Below, one piece after another: positions 1 through 10,684 of a stretch of 64,000 bases of DNA. A model generated the notes under the pieces. That model was not told where the DNA came from. It saw only the letters and a list, made by a program, of their open reading frames with translations, and did no database searches. The translations under genes and the position numbers were made by a program. This DNA comes from Porodaedalea pini (Eukaryota > Basidiomycota > Agaricomycetes > Hymenochaetales > Hymenochaetaceae), in the NCBI GenBank assembly GCA_002794775.1, contig NBAY01000039.1, positions 62,001 to 126,000 on the forward strand, written 5' to 3'. Every line of letters begins with the position of its first letter. Position 1 is the first letter of the stretch.

Positions 1-1429
1 TTAAGTAGAGACTGCTCTTAGTAGAGCTAATATAGACAAGCCTTTCCTACTCTTCTCTTCCACTCTTAATGATACTAAAATATAGGAAAACTCACTAGCA
101 TTGCATAATTACCAGCATTGTAGTAGCTAGGTTGATCTCTATGTTGCTGTGTAGGGTGTCTAACAAGCTGGTTAGATGATGATATTTCTCCTTTTCTTAT
201 GAGAGAAGCTGACCTATTACTTATAATTGCTGTTCTCCTATTTGGTGCTGAGCTGGTGTTAATATACTGTCCTGTGGCAGACCTATTAGTTTGTGATGGT
301 CTATATCCTGAATTATTTGAGGGTCTTCCACTAGAGTAGTTGCTGTTGTTCATATATGGATTATTGTTCATGTTAGAAAGTTAATGATAACTATATAATA
401 AAATGTAAATTAGTCAATATACTGAAAAAAAGTCTTAGGGCCTCTGACCTAGAATGTATTCCTGCTACTTGAATTATCACTCAAGGATATGCTTGCTGAT
501 TGGAGCCCTGAAAATGCCAGTGGTTGTCATTATTCAACTCCTTGCTTGTCTTTTATACACTGGGAAGACAGTGCAAACTAAGGTCAGGTCAAACTAGCAT
601 CTGTAGCATATGTATATGTTGCAATCTCTATGGAAAGTTGTTGCTAGGGTGAACAGAAGGGTGAATAAAGCAAATCAGAAGACATATCTGAGCTCTGAAG
701 TATAGTCCAGGTATGAGAGTAAAATTTTGCTTGGGAGTCTGCAAACTTGTTGCTTAGAAACAATATTGTCTTTCAACCTATTTGTTGTTTTCTTTGAGCC
801 CAATATAATTTCAACTGTAAACACAAACCAGCCAAGTTAGCTTCCTGCACTACATGTGCAAAATAATACACTTTCAAATTACTACTGTGCTAAGTATTTT
901 GCAAGTTTAGTTCAGTTCTAGTTCAGCAGGCTTTTATGGTGAACCATACTCCAGACTCTGGACTTCCAGTTTGGTTTAGTCATTTTGATGAACCTCAACC
1001 TGAATCACCCTAAATTAGTTTGGAAAGTTTGGTTCAAGTTTAGTTCAAGCTCAAAGCAGTTTTTTCCTCTAGAAACCTCAGAAATGGTCCACTTTGCAGC
1101 TTTTGTGGAAAAGAATTATGGCTTGTAAACTTAACAAATTTAGGATGTCTATCACCCTGTGCAGCTGTTCTCGTATATCAAACAAGCAGAGACTATGTGC
1201 CTCTGCTCTTTATGAATTAAGCTACAGTCAACGGAAACACTTCGTTCACAGAACTGAAGAGCACCTTTTCCAGTGCAAGCTCAATCTGCTTCAGCACTTC
1301 CAGATAACGATGACCTCTCCGGAGCAAGTTCATTGCACTTTTGGAGAATGAACTGGACAATGGTTGATCCCTAGACAAAAAAAAAAAAATACAAAGCATT
1401 CTTCATGTGTTCGGGTTCTGCATCTAAAA
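1..1429. other. AT-rich spacer with one Asn/Ser-rich ORF
   Basis: No recognisable gene. Base composition is clearly more AT-rich than the rest of the window. The minus strand holds an uninterrupted 98-codon ORF (371 to 75) that starts MNNNPYMNNSNYSS and is very rich in Asn, Ser and Arg, with no domain that I recognise. A second minus-strand ORF (1399-1217) contains NLLRRGHRYLEVLKQIELAL, which looks coding but has no upstream or downstream continuation. Both may be remnants of mobile DNA; neither can be assigned. Confidence 0.4.
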
Positions 1430-1734
1430 CATTTTCAGTGAGGTACACCATTCATGACAGAGTGCAGATAGACCCTTTGAAAGGTGAAGATTGAACCTGA
1501 GTGAATGTAGACTCAGCCACAAATCAAGTACATGAAGCTGGCTAACAGTACTGTCAAAGTACAAAGCCGGTCTCAGTGTGCAATGCTTGAGCCTAACAGA
1601 TAAGTAAAGGATGGACTGGCAGCACAGCGAGTCAGAAATCCCCTCTGTGTGCGAGAGCTGATCACTGAGGTCAACAACCAGTGCCCAGACTTTCATCAAA
1701 TCATGCTCAAAGATCATGTATGCCGCCTCATAGA

Positions 1735-2340
1735 TCACTTGATGCAGCGTGTGCTCCAAACTTGAGGACAGCGCGATGACTGTGAGGCACATGTGCAACA
1801 GGCTTCGAAAGTGATGGGGCCTTGCTCACTGGGTTGTGCGTTATGGACGCAATGAGCTTGAGCAGATACTCGTGCATGAGTGTCGATGGGCCGGGAAGCA
1901 AAGGGGTGCGGCCTAGAGGCGCTTTGGAGAGCAAGTTCGTCAGCGCTTGTGCGACGTTCATGACCTGGAACAATGTATGAATGCAAGATAGCAATTGTTA
2001 ATGGTCTACTTATGTGGACCGACTGAATCTTCATCTGGCCGTGGTTCAGCCTCCATCAGATAGGCAACACTGACACAAAGTTATTAACCTGATTTTTTCG
2101 ACAGGAGCTGAACCCTAAACTCACTAGCCATGTTAGTTAGGAATCTGTCCTCGTAGCTGAACATAGCTGCAGGTCGCACAATCGTCGCACCAGGGAACAC
2201 CTCTTGCATGTGCAACTTGCCCTTGTACTTCGTCACATAAAACTTAGATGCCGAGTCTGGAGCAGCATTCAGGTGCGATAAAGTTATTTAAGCCGTTCTC
2301 TGCTGCGATGCGCTCGATCCGTCTTCGCATCAGCAAATGA
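1735..2340 (-). pseudogene. Broken NDUFA9-like (complex I 39-kDa subunit) fragment
   Basis: Read on the minus strand, pieces of an NDUFA9-type short-chain dehydrogenase/epimerase subunit of respiratory complex I are visible. They include ERIAAENGLNNF, then after a frame change HLNAAPDSASKFYVTKYKG, then GATIVRPAAMFSYEDRFL (2100-2270), and later VMNVAQALTNLL and LLPGPSTLMHEYLLKLIASI (1965-1830). The order matches the family, but the N-terminal NAD-binding half is absent and there is at least one frame change, so it cannot make the normal protein. It lies directly behind an old-yellow-enzyme fragment in the same orientation. I infer a captured or rearranged copy, with the working gene elsewhere. 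Confidence 0.75.
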
Positions 2341-2740
2341 ATAATCAATATATCCCTCTGGTGAGCCAAGGCGTGTAAAACTTTGTGCAGTCGCACGGAG
2401 TGAACGGGATGTTGTGCTTAATCCATGCTGGAAGATCGGGCTGGTACAGAGAAACGCCAGTCAATGAGATAACAAGGTACAACAATCAAAAAGTGTCGGC
2501 GCACATTGGAAATATAGTATTGTCCGAAGACAATAATATCACCCTTCTGCCTTGCGTCTGCGAGAGCAGAATCAACTGTATATCCGCCTGCGCTAAGGTA
2601 CACCAACCGGTTCTTCTTGCTATCGGGTCCCTTCCAGATCACGCGCAGAAAGTCGTTCGACTTGCCAGCAAGCACAGTGTGTTCGACGATACCTGCGATG
2701 CGCGGCTTGACGACGTGAGGTATGCAAAGTGGAAGTAGGC
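2341..2740 (-). pseudogene. Broken old yellow enzyme (NADH:flavin oxidoreductase) C-terminal fragment
   Basis: The minus strand encodes the C-terminal part of an old-yellow-enzyme flavin oxidoreductase: HVVKPRIAGIVEHT, LVYLSAGGYTVDSALADAR and GDIIVFGQYYISN, then a 64-nt GT-AG intron (2504-2441), then PDLPAWIKHNIPFTP and KFYTPW. The retained intron points to a DNA-level rather than a retro-copy. A one-base shift separates DAYFHFAYL from HVVKPRIAG at the 5' side, and the barrel's N-terminal two thirds are missing. The piece joins without spacer to a WD40 fragment upstream and an NDUFA9 fragment downstream. Confidence 0.78.
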
Positions 2741-2965
2741 ATCACAGATGCGGCTGGGGCTGGACGTGTGCCCTTCAAATGGTCCTGAGTTGACCTCACC
2801 ACTTTCAGCATCCCAGACCCAGATCGAACAATCCCGAGAGTCCGAGATGACGCACTTGCCGTCAGGTGAGGATGCAACCAATAACTTGAATAAGACCAAA
2901 TGACAAGTCCCTTTCAAGCGAGACCGAGCCACTCTCCGCGTCCTAAATCCAGATGGCCATGGGTC
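2741..2965 (-). pseudogene. WD40-repeat fragment
   Basis: One clear WD40 blade is readable on the minus strand: VASSPDGKCVISDSRD, CSIWVWDAESGEV and GPFEGHT. Traces of a preceding blade (DAESGS) lie upstream of a stop codon. The reading frame then runs straight into the old-yellow-enzyme fragment, forming a chimera. This blade type is common in basidiomycete WD40/NACHT-type proteins, but one blade is not enough to name the parent. Confidence 0.65.
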
Positions 2966-3880
2966 CCTTGGGCCTTGACATTCACGGCATGAAAGTCAAA
3001 ATCTGTCAACATGTGTATTGAATGAGAATACGAGTTACGAACTTGGTTTCGTAGTTGGCACTGTTATTTGGATTTAAACCAGTTTTGGCAAGGTTTAGAA
3101 TGAAGCTATTTCAATATTTTCTTGAGCCGTAATTCCGTATACAGCCATAATTTCAACTTTTGCTACGGTTACGGCGGTAAGTTTGCGGCCGTAATCTGAT
3201 GTCCAAAATTTTGTTACGATTCGGTCCGTCACTGTACTCGCAATTCCGGCGCCGGTGCGGAGCCTAATCCTTCCCACTGGCTTTTGCATCATTCTTTAAC
3301 AGCAGTAACTTGCAGCGTGTCCTTCGTTCACTTAAGAGCTCCCTTGCAGTGAAAAGTGATTCGTGAAGATCCATGATGCGCAGTGACTCATGGCTACATA
3401 TTAGAGACAGTATCACAATCTGCAGGTTCACAAGAGCAGTTGAGTTGGAGGTGCTTATGACTCTCGTCAAGTTCTCGATCAAGTTTTGACTTGCGACTTC
3501 AAGGGACGTACATCTCGCCTAGCTAGCCAGCGCAAACTGAACCCGCAGCTTGGCCCGGCCTGTTTCCCCGAACTTGAACCCAAACATAGGAGTTCGGCAG
3601 GTTCTAAACTGAACTTTCAAACACTATTCCATGTTTGCAATTCCATCTGCTCCTCATCGCTGAAACATCCTTTCTGCTTGCTTTCTCTCATTTTGCACTC
3701 TCAGCTCGTTCTGAAGAGTCTCTTGTGCATATTAACACGAATTTTGAGCGATTTCAAAACTAGTGAAATTGACCGAGCTGTCCGACTCTCCGATGTAATC
3801 AAATCTCAGTGCACGAACCTTCAAACTTCTATCTCAATCTCGGAGCTCGGACAATCCGGTCCCCCAATCCTGACTCGGAG
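2966..3880. other. Spacer, no gene recognised
   Basis: Between 3100 and 3260 there are several short repeats of the type cggttacgg / cggccgtaa, a low-complexity texture seen in eroded repeats. ORFs of 65-133 codons overlap here on both strands, but none has a recognisable domain or splice context. Confidence 0.4.
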
Positions 3881-3888
3881 TATATAAG
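3881..3888 (+). promoter_or_regulatory. Probable TATA box of the 3975 gene
   Basis: TATATAAG lies 87 bp before the ATG at 3975, a usual distance for TATA plus short leader in these fungi. Assigned from position and sequence only. Confidence 0.5.
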
Positions 3889-3974
3889 CTAGAAGCCTGA
3901 CCTCTGCTCATGCCCAACAGTCACTTGAAAACTCTCCTTCGGACATAATTGAAGCAATTTACCAATTTACCGCC

Positions 3975-4907
3975 ATGTCACACTCAAAGAAGACCCCTAA
4001 GAGCCGTCCTGCAAAAGCCATTTTTGGGACCCCTGAACCTCGAGCTCCGATTCCCATTCCAACTGGACCAGGGTATTATGAGAGAGATCTAGAATTCTGT
4101 GCCCGTATGTATCGGCTACCATCACATTCCATACGGTTCGTACTGACTGCTCCTTCCCAGTGATGCAATCGACATTCCCTGACATGAAATGGAAAGTGCT
4201 CGAAGAATACGGCAGATTGGACTTAATAGGTATTCTAAAAATTCTCTGAATGATGCTGCTTTTGATAATGAGATCGGTTTGCAGTTTACAAAAATATTGA
4301 TAGCGGTGAAAAGAGACTGGAAATCTTCGCCTGGGAATGTGGTTCTGAACCGCAAAGAGACGTAGCATTCGAAGATGTCTATGCTGTGATGAAGTCTCTG
4401 AATCAGCCGCTCAATGAGCCTCTTCACGTTGATGGTCTGCATTCAAGTATAACTGGTTTTGTAGACAAGTTTTGACTTTTTTCACCCAGACCATGTCGCG
4501 GAGCTACGATTCTGTAAGTACCTCCTTCCTGAGGGTCGAACCCCGTAGCTAACAAATCCAATAAACTTCTTCAGTTGCACGACAGAAAGGCTGGAATGTG
4601 CAATGGATTCTCTTCAATGATGAAACCCCGAAGAAACATCAATTCATACGTAAGGTTCCTCATATCTTTCCTCAAAGAATATAAGAATAAAACACATTCT
4701 ATGTCCTCAATAGTCATAGACCCCAAAGGCAAGAAGCACAAATTCGAAGAGCACACCTCAGAGATTGAGGCATGGATTAATGCAAAGTCGGCATTTGAAA
4801 AGGCGTGCAAGAGGAAGCTTGGGTTTACCTTAGATAGGCTTGTGGAGGAAACTAATCGCCGGGAAGTCGAAGCCATGAAAAGCATGAGAATAGTGTACCA
4901 CGCGTAG
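3975..4907 (+). CDS. Conserved-looking protein of unknown function, six exons
   Basis: Exons: 3975-4104, 4161-4229, 4285-4455, 4490-4513, 4575-4649, 4714-4907. All phases agree and give 220 residues. Five introns of 34-64 nt begin with GT and end with AG; exon 4 is only 24 nt and the intron before it (gttttg donor) is the weakest. The start is the first ATG after the TATA box, in context accgccATG. The N-terminus is basic and Pro-rich (SKKTPKSRPAKAIFGTPEPR); the middle and C-terminus look globular (MKWKVLEEYGRLDL, FARQKGWNVQWILFNDETPK, KKHKFEEHTSEIEAWINAK) and end in a charged helix. There is no signal peptide or membrane segment. I do not recognise a family. Splice consistency across six exons supports a real gene. 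Confidence 0.72.
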
Positions 4908-5978
4908 AAAACGGGATGACATGCGTCTCGATTATAAGAATGTATTTATGGAAAATAAAGCTGTTTGCTGAGTCGAACGCCCCCTGTGCATCCTATTTTG
5001 TCGTCTCATTCTTTTCAGTCTCTATATCAGTCATTCCGTCTAAGGAGATTACGGGCGATGGTTACAAACGACCTAGCGTATCTGTAAGATCAATTGCATT
5101 TTTTTGCACAAAGTAAATCCCGAAGAGAGACTCGAGCTCGTCGTAGAGAAAAGGACTTCCCATTCAATGTACTAGACTGACGGAGTTGCTGGACAACTAG
5201 CAAGAATCTAGTTAGCTTGTGCGCAAGCTAGAAACGAACGGATCAAAATGCATATTTTTGAAATTTAGAGGTTTGCGTGGTTCCTGGACCCAGCTTCGGT
5301 GAATCGGGCTTTCCGGAGTGAAGGAGACGCATTGTGAGGCAATAGAGAGTATGCGATCGTGCTCCCTTTCTAGCTCCCCTTCACGGTGCCACACGTAACT
5401 TGTTCTCTTCCCTAACTCGTCTCTTGTAATGCAGAATCCATACCCACACTTATTTAGCGTTGAGTAGGTCCACTTGATGGAAATCGGTAAAGATGTCCTG
5501 AGCCTGATGGTACAGCGATCTGTCCAATTTGATTGACATTCACGACGGACGCCCTTGGGTGCACAGAGCCTGAGCGCAGCGAGCGACAAGGTGCCTGGTC
5601 CAAGAGATGCTAGCCACAGAACTGGGACAAGTCGGACTTGGTGAGCTAGTCGCCGCATCGCCACGGGCCTGGCATGAGTTGTGTTTCGCTCATGTTATTG
5701 AAAGGCGAGTCATAGACATGTTTGAATTTGAGACGATAGGCATTCTGAAGTTTGAAACCATCAGCGAGCAAGAGATATTCAAGTTACGCACTGACATAAC
5801 TGAACGAAGCTTCTGAAAACGATGAACGGCGCGAGGTTTAATGTCACAATATTGATACATTTTCGCAATGGTATATGACACAAAGCACAACAACGTCCAG
5901 GAATCAATCACCTATAAGAATATCAGCATGCACTACCCAGTGTCCCTCACAGAAAAAATCAACGCAGGCCCGATCGAC
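4908..5978. other. Spacer between convergent genes
   Basis: Holds the 3' side of the 3975 gene and of the NC2-alpha gene. A 150-codon ORF on the minus strand (5664-5212) has no domain, no evident intron structure and an odd composition; I do not support it as a gene. Confidence 0.4.
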
Positions 5979-6658
5979 TCAGTCCCAGTCCCGATCAGAC
6001 TCTTCCCCACCATCATCTTCACCCTCCGTTCCTGCTCCAGTAGCACTTTGCTCCATGATCCAACCTCCGGCGCCGTTGTCGCCACCCTCTGCGGCATCAG
6101 CTGCTCCGCCTTTCTTCCTCCGTTTCCGGGGAGCACCTTGCGCACGCCGCTTCTTTGCCTCATTCTTCTCTGCTTCGATGTCAATCGTTCCACCTGCCGA
6201 AGGGTCGGGGACGCCGTCAACGATCTCTTTGAGGAAGTCGAGCATGTCTGTGCGATCGATGGCGTGTTTCCTTTCGCAGCAGATATATAAGCGCAGTCCA
6301 TATATAATTGAAGATGGGTTGTAAACATACAAGTGATATGCTTCGACGCGCTTTGAGTTTCGTTCGAGTGTTACTTTGGCCGCCTCATCAACAAGCATGC
6401 CGAGAAAGAGTTCCAGCGCTTTTGCTGCCAACGTGCAATTTCAGTGCCACTGTTGACAGTGACAGCATATTATAACGCACAAATAACGACGGGTGTTGCT
6501 TGGGCTACTTTCCCAACTTCCTCGTCCTTCTGCATGATCTTCTTTATTCGAGCCTGCCGTTTCGGAAGCAAATTAGCAACCGGTTTTCGAACTGAACGAG
6601 AGTGATGCTATAAGCAACATACTACAGGAAACTTGGTTTGTTTGTTTCTGTTCTTCAT
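5979..6658 (-). CDS. NC2-alpha / DRAP1-type transcription corepressor (histone fold)
   Basis: Exons on the minus strand: 6658-6623, 6553-6481, 6424-6331, 6270-5979, with agreeing phases, 164 residues. The family forms a histone-fold dimer with NC2-beta (Dr1) that binds TBP on DNA and regulates assembly of RNA polymerase II initiation complexes in the nucleus. The CBF/NF-Y-type histone fold is clear: FPVARIKKIMQKDEEVGKVA, ATPVVISKALELFLGMLVDE, then KHAIDRTDMLDFLKEIVDGV. The tail is basic (KKRRAQGAPRKRRKK) followed by an acidic, Gly-rich end (GEDDGGEESDRDWD). The start is the only ATG in frame before the conserved FPxARIKKIM motif. It diverges from DAP1 across 177 bp. Confidence 0.93.
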
Positions 6659-6835
6659 TTTGGACGCCGTGGTGGAAATCTTGGGGGTTGAACGGGTAGG
6701 TGGTTGTGGTTATTGCACAAGAGCGAGCAATTCCAGATTGCAGTGAACGCGTCCGCGAATATGCGGCAACACTACTTCTAGTAAGCTCGATTTCATCAGC
6801 ACACTTCTTGAACACGAACCACGACCATCATAACC
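6659..6835. promoter_or_regulatory. Shared divergent promoter, NC2-alpha and DAP1
   Basis: Only 177 bp separate the two start codons, so both core promoters must lie here or overlap the leaders. No good TATA box is present, as expected for housekeeping genes. A run around 6700-6720 (ttgtggttattgcac) is the nearest thing to a CCAAT-like element but is not convincing. Confidence 0.6.
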
Positions 6836-7557
6836 ATGGCCGTCGACTTAGGTGCTCCTATCAACACTGTCCTTCTGCTCGCTATCGTATATTACGTCCA
6901 GCGCATCGTCTTTCCGTCGACTTCCCAGCCAAGCGAGACGCCCGCTGAGTTCAAACAGAACTACTCATGGATGCCGAAGTCGCATCCTCCGACGCTGCTT
7001 TTCAAGACATACACTCCAAAGACGCTCGCTCCTTTTGACGGAAAGAATGGGCAACGGATTCTTCTCGCCATTAATGGGAAGGTGTTCGATGTGACGGCGG
7101 GGAGGAGCTTTTATGGACCAGGTGCGTCGTATTGACAGATGTTATCGACATAGTGAACTGAGATTCGTTGTATATTGTAGATGGCCCGTACGGAAACTTC
7201 GCTGGTAGAGATGCCTCTCGCGGAATGGCGAAGCAGTCTTTTGACTTGGGTGAGCTTATTACCTGCAATGCTTTGCATGGACCTTTGCTAACAGTCCGTC
7301 AGAGATGCTTACTCCAATTGATCAGCCTCTTGACAAGCTGGATGATCTGATTCCCTCTGAGATGTACGTCTTGAACACATCTAAACTACAACCTGGAATT
7401 AAACCGCTTCACGCTATTTGACAGTGAGAACATGAATGGCAAGTGACTGAGTTTTCCCAAAGTCTCTGGAAGAAGCTCATAAGATTTTGTAGGCTGGATC
7501 GAGCACTTCAGCAACAAGTACATCGTCTGCGGAGAGCTCGTTGAGAACACGGATTAA
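6836..7557 (+). CDS. DAP1: DAP1/MAPR-type cytochrome b5-like heme-binding membrane protein
   Basis: Exons: 6836-7121, 7181-7249, 7303-7363, 7425-7438, 7493-7557; 164 residues. Exon 4 is 14 nt and the last intron (7439-7492) starts with GC in the context gcaagt. Residues 8-25 form a membrane anchor (NTVLLLAIVYYVQRIVF). The cytochrome b5-like domain follows: LAPFDGKNGQRILLAINGKV, FDVTAGRSFYGPDGPYGNFA and GRDASRGMAKQSFD, and near the end WIEHFSNKYIVCGEL. The family (yeast Dap1, mammalian PGRMC1) binds heme through tyrosines in this fold and supports cytochrome P450 enzymes of sterol synthesis at the ER; the YGP and GNFAGRDASR motifs are present. Intact and ordinary. Confidence 0.93.
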
Positions 7558-8646
7558 TCTCATACGCCGAATTTGTATTATAGGTGCTGAAATGGGCATC
7601 GCAACATTTTTGACGGAAATAAGATCATTATTTGGCCTAGTCTTCTACGTGTTGATGCTTCATACTAATTCTAACAATCGGAAAGCTAGTGGGAGGTTGA
7701 GAGGTGCCTCGCACGCATTCTCAGTACTTTTCTGCATGTCAGGATCAAAACCGTGCACCTTCTAAGCTGGACGTGCTTTGAACCAGCAGTTCCTATACAA
7801 ACATCTAGCGAAGCTCTAATTAGCTTGAAGTTTGTAGGTTCGTTCAATATTTTTTCCATATGAGGTTGAACTCACGTCTATTTGAGTTTAGCTTGTCCGC
7901 TGTAGATGCTTGAGAGATCACTGCGCTGGACTTTCATGTCTCCCCTAACGATGTAATGTTTGGCATCATGCCATTATACGACACGTATGAAGATTCCCCA
8001 AGAACTTGCGTCAATTGCTTTCAGCACAATTTGGTCCACGATCTCAACTAAAAGCTACTTCAAAGTTCTCATAACGCCTCGATCACTGGTTCAGCTGTTG
8101 CATTGATATACGCAGGACAGACGTTGCAATGTCTCCGCCTTTCACTATTCTTTCGTTCGTGGCTAAAATTACCCTGTCATGAATTATTGCAGCGGGATCT
8201 GGCGGCCCGTCATTACCGTATCCAATAGTCAAGACCCAACAGTCAAGACCGCTACAGTGCCATGACTGTTCCTCTGCAAATAATCCCGTGATCACAACGT
8301 TCTGAAAAATGCCAACAATTCCCGCCAGTGTGGAAAACGCTTTCGTGCATGCCATCGTCGAGAGCATCACATGGTGCAAGATGCCTCCACATAGACTATC
8401 GCCGATCGTACACAACGTCCAAACGGTACTCGTAAAGGACGAAACTACACATGGTGCTCCGCCTGTCTGAGCCTTGCAGCGGATGTCGTCGCTACAAGGC
8501 TTCTTGGATGACAGGTGCGCTTGTCGCCTGGCGTTCCTCATGCGCCCCGTCCCTGATCGCGTGTTGACAGCGTCAATATATTAGCAGGCATTCTTACCTC
8601 AGACCCATGACGCTGCATGGGGGAACGCGCCTTAGCGCGTCGGTCG
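7558..8646. other. Intergenic region with one weak ORF
   Basis: A 152-codon ATG ORF on the minus strand (8541-8083) encodes a Cys-containing protein (HVMLSTMACTKAFSTLAGIV, GYGNDGPPDPAAIIHDRVIL). It has no signal peptide, domain or splice structure that I recognise, and may be chance. The right end is the xylanase promoter. Nothing else seen. Confidence 0.35.
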
Positions 8647-8653
8647 TATAAAT
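8647..8653 (+). promoter_or_regulatory. TATA box of the xylanase gene
   Basis: TATAAAT 54 bp before the ATG at 8708. A clean TATA box fits an inducible secreted-enzyme gene. Confidence 0.6.
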
Positions 8654-8707
8654 TGGCATCGGGTGACGTCTCGGTTACTTCGAGCTTTTGCATCCTTTCA
8701 GCCCATC

Positions 8708-10312
8708 ATGCTCTCCTTTAACGTCCTTTTTGGCGTGGCCTTCATCCTCAGCAACTCCTTCCTGAGCCTTGCTTTGCCTGCGCGACGTGAAGCCGCAGCA
8801 ACGACGTTGAAGGCTGCTGCAGGCGCGCGCTATTTTGGCGCGGCTCTCGGCGCAGGCCATCTCTCCAATGCAAGCGACCCGAACTTTGCGCTCTTCGCTC
8901 GCCAGCAGTTCAGTGGCGCGACCCCGGAGAACGAGATGAAGTGGTTCGTCATTCGTGTTTTAGCTATTAACAAACTTCACTAGCGTGGGATTTTGTCTTC
9001 AGGGATGCAACAGAGCCGAGTCAGGGCACGTTCACGTTCACCCAGGGCGACCAGGTAGCATCCTTCGCCGTGTCTAATAACATGAAGCTGCGTGGGCATA
9101 CGCTCGTTTGGCACAAGTACTTAAATTAATTCATGGCCGCAGGCGACTCTAAGCTCCTCGCTTTCTTTCTTTCTAGTCAGCTCCCGGCCTGGGTATCGAC
9201 TCTTACCGGAAACAACCTTCTCGATGCAATGAATAATCACATCAGAACTGGTAAGCTCCTCAGTCTTGTAAACAAGGTGATCCCAGTTTTAGACCTGCTC
9301 TGCAGTGATGACTCACTTTCAAGGAAAGACTTTCGCATGGGACGTTGTCAACGAAGTGAGTCTGCTAGGCCGTTCAGCGGATTTTTTTCCCGCTTGCCAT
9401 TTGTTCCTTCCTTCTCATGTCTCATGATAGGCGTTTAACGATGATGGCACTTTGGGTGCGAGCCCGTTCCTCACACAACTTGGCAGCGGCTATATCGAGA
9501 CAGCATTTACCACCGCCCGCGCAGCTGACCCGACGGCTAAACTGTACATTGTTCGTCTCTTCCCTCCCTCTGCCGTTGTAGTCAGGCTATTCTCATCTGA
9601 GATCGCGTCTGATTCTTGTCTCTCGTGCAGAATGATTTTAATACCGAGGGAGAGAATGCCAAGTCGGATGCTCTGCTAACCCTTGTGAAGTCACTAAAGG
9701 CATCCAATCTCATCGATGGCGTCGGCTTTCAGAGCCACTTCATTGTCGGAGAGGTGCCGACGGACTTGCAGGCAAATCTGCAGCGTTTCGCCGATGCAGG
9801 TGTGGACGTTGCAATTACGGAGCTGGACGTCCGGGTAAGCATCAAGTCATGCTTTGAACGCTTACTATCCCGGCTGACAACACTCATTCGGCTTCATTCT
9901 ACTTTAGATGCCCGTACCGACTAGTGCAGCGAACCTGGCGCAGCAGGCGACTGACTTTGCGTTCGTCGTCAACGCTTGTCAGGCAGTCTCACGCTGCGTT
10001 GGCATTGTAAGTTTACTGCCGCTTCCATGTACATACAGCGAGAAGACCCTCAACTCAATCGCTCGGTCATAGACAACGTGGGGAATACCTGACATTTATT
10101 CTTGGGTCCCAGGCACGTTCCCAGGTACGTCAGCCGAACTAAGTTACTGTATTTGCTACTGACACTGGTCATTAGGTCAAGGCGCTGCATTGTTATTTGA
10201 CGGTACGCCACCTAAATAATTTGCGTGGTCCACAATTCCTCATTTTGCACCATTAGACAATTACAACGAGAAGGCGTCGTTCACGTCGACCATAAATGCG
10301 CTCTCATCCTAA
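8708..10312 (+). CDS. Secreted GH10 endo-1,4-beta-xylanase
   Basis: Ten exons: 8708-8943, 9003-9116, 9177-9250, 9306-9355, 9431-9550, 9631-9834, 9908-10006, 10073-10124, 10176-10202, 10257-10312; phases agree, 343 residues. It hydrolyses internal beta-1,4 bonds of xylan outside the cell. Residues 1-23 are a signal peptide ([18 protein letters not shown]). The GH10 barrel shows [28 protein letters not shown], the acid/base glutamate in AWDVVNEAFND, and the nucleophile glutamate in [28 protein letters not shown] closes the fold. There is no carbohydrate-binding module, so this is a single-domain enzyme. An ATG 45 nt upstream is in frame, but only the 8708 start gives a clean signal peptide. It converges with the M36 protease gene. 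Confidence 0.96.
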
Positions 10313-10684
10313 TAGTCAGAATGTTTGCGCTATTTCCGAAGAACAAAATTTAAGTGTTCTATATTTCGCAATAAGCAGAGAAGGTGGAGCTATATGACTT
10401 TTAACATCGCGTATCTCAGTCGTCTGCTCCTCCTGCTTGCCCCACAGCTGCAACTTCCCGATCATGTCGATCTGTTCACTTATCGCTTTAACCACGTCCA
10501 AGTTGGCAACAGTTGTCTCAAAGCGCAAACAGTACTCGTCCTCGAAACTTGATCAAGCACGTGTGTTTATGAAATGCAAAGTAAAAGCCAATCTACTATA
10601 CAAGCGAAAACTAGAGTAATCCATAACGATTCATAGAGAACATATCGGTAACCAATCTAGCAGTTCTAAATGAACTCAAGAGAC

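Noticed and set aside
5212..5664. 150-codon minus-strand ORF
   Set aside because: No start context, splice structure, domain or similarity to neighbours; likely chance.
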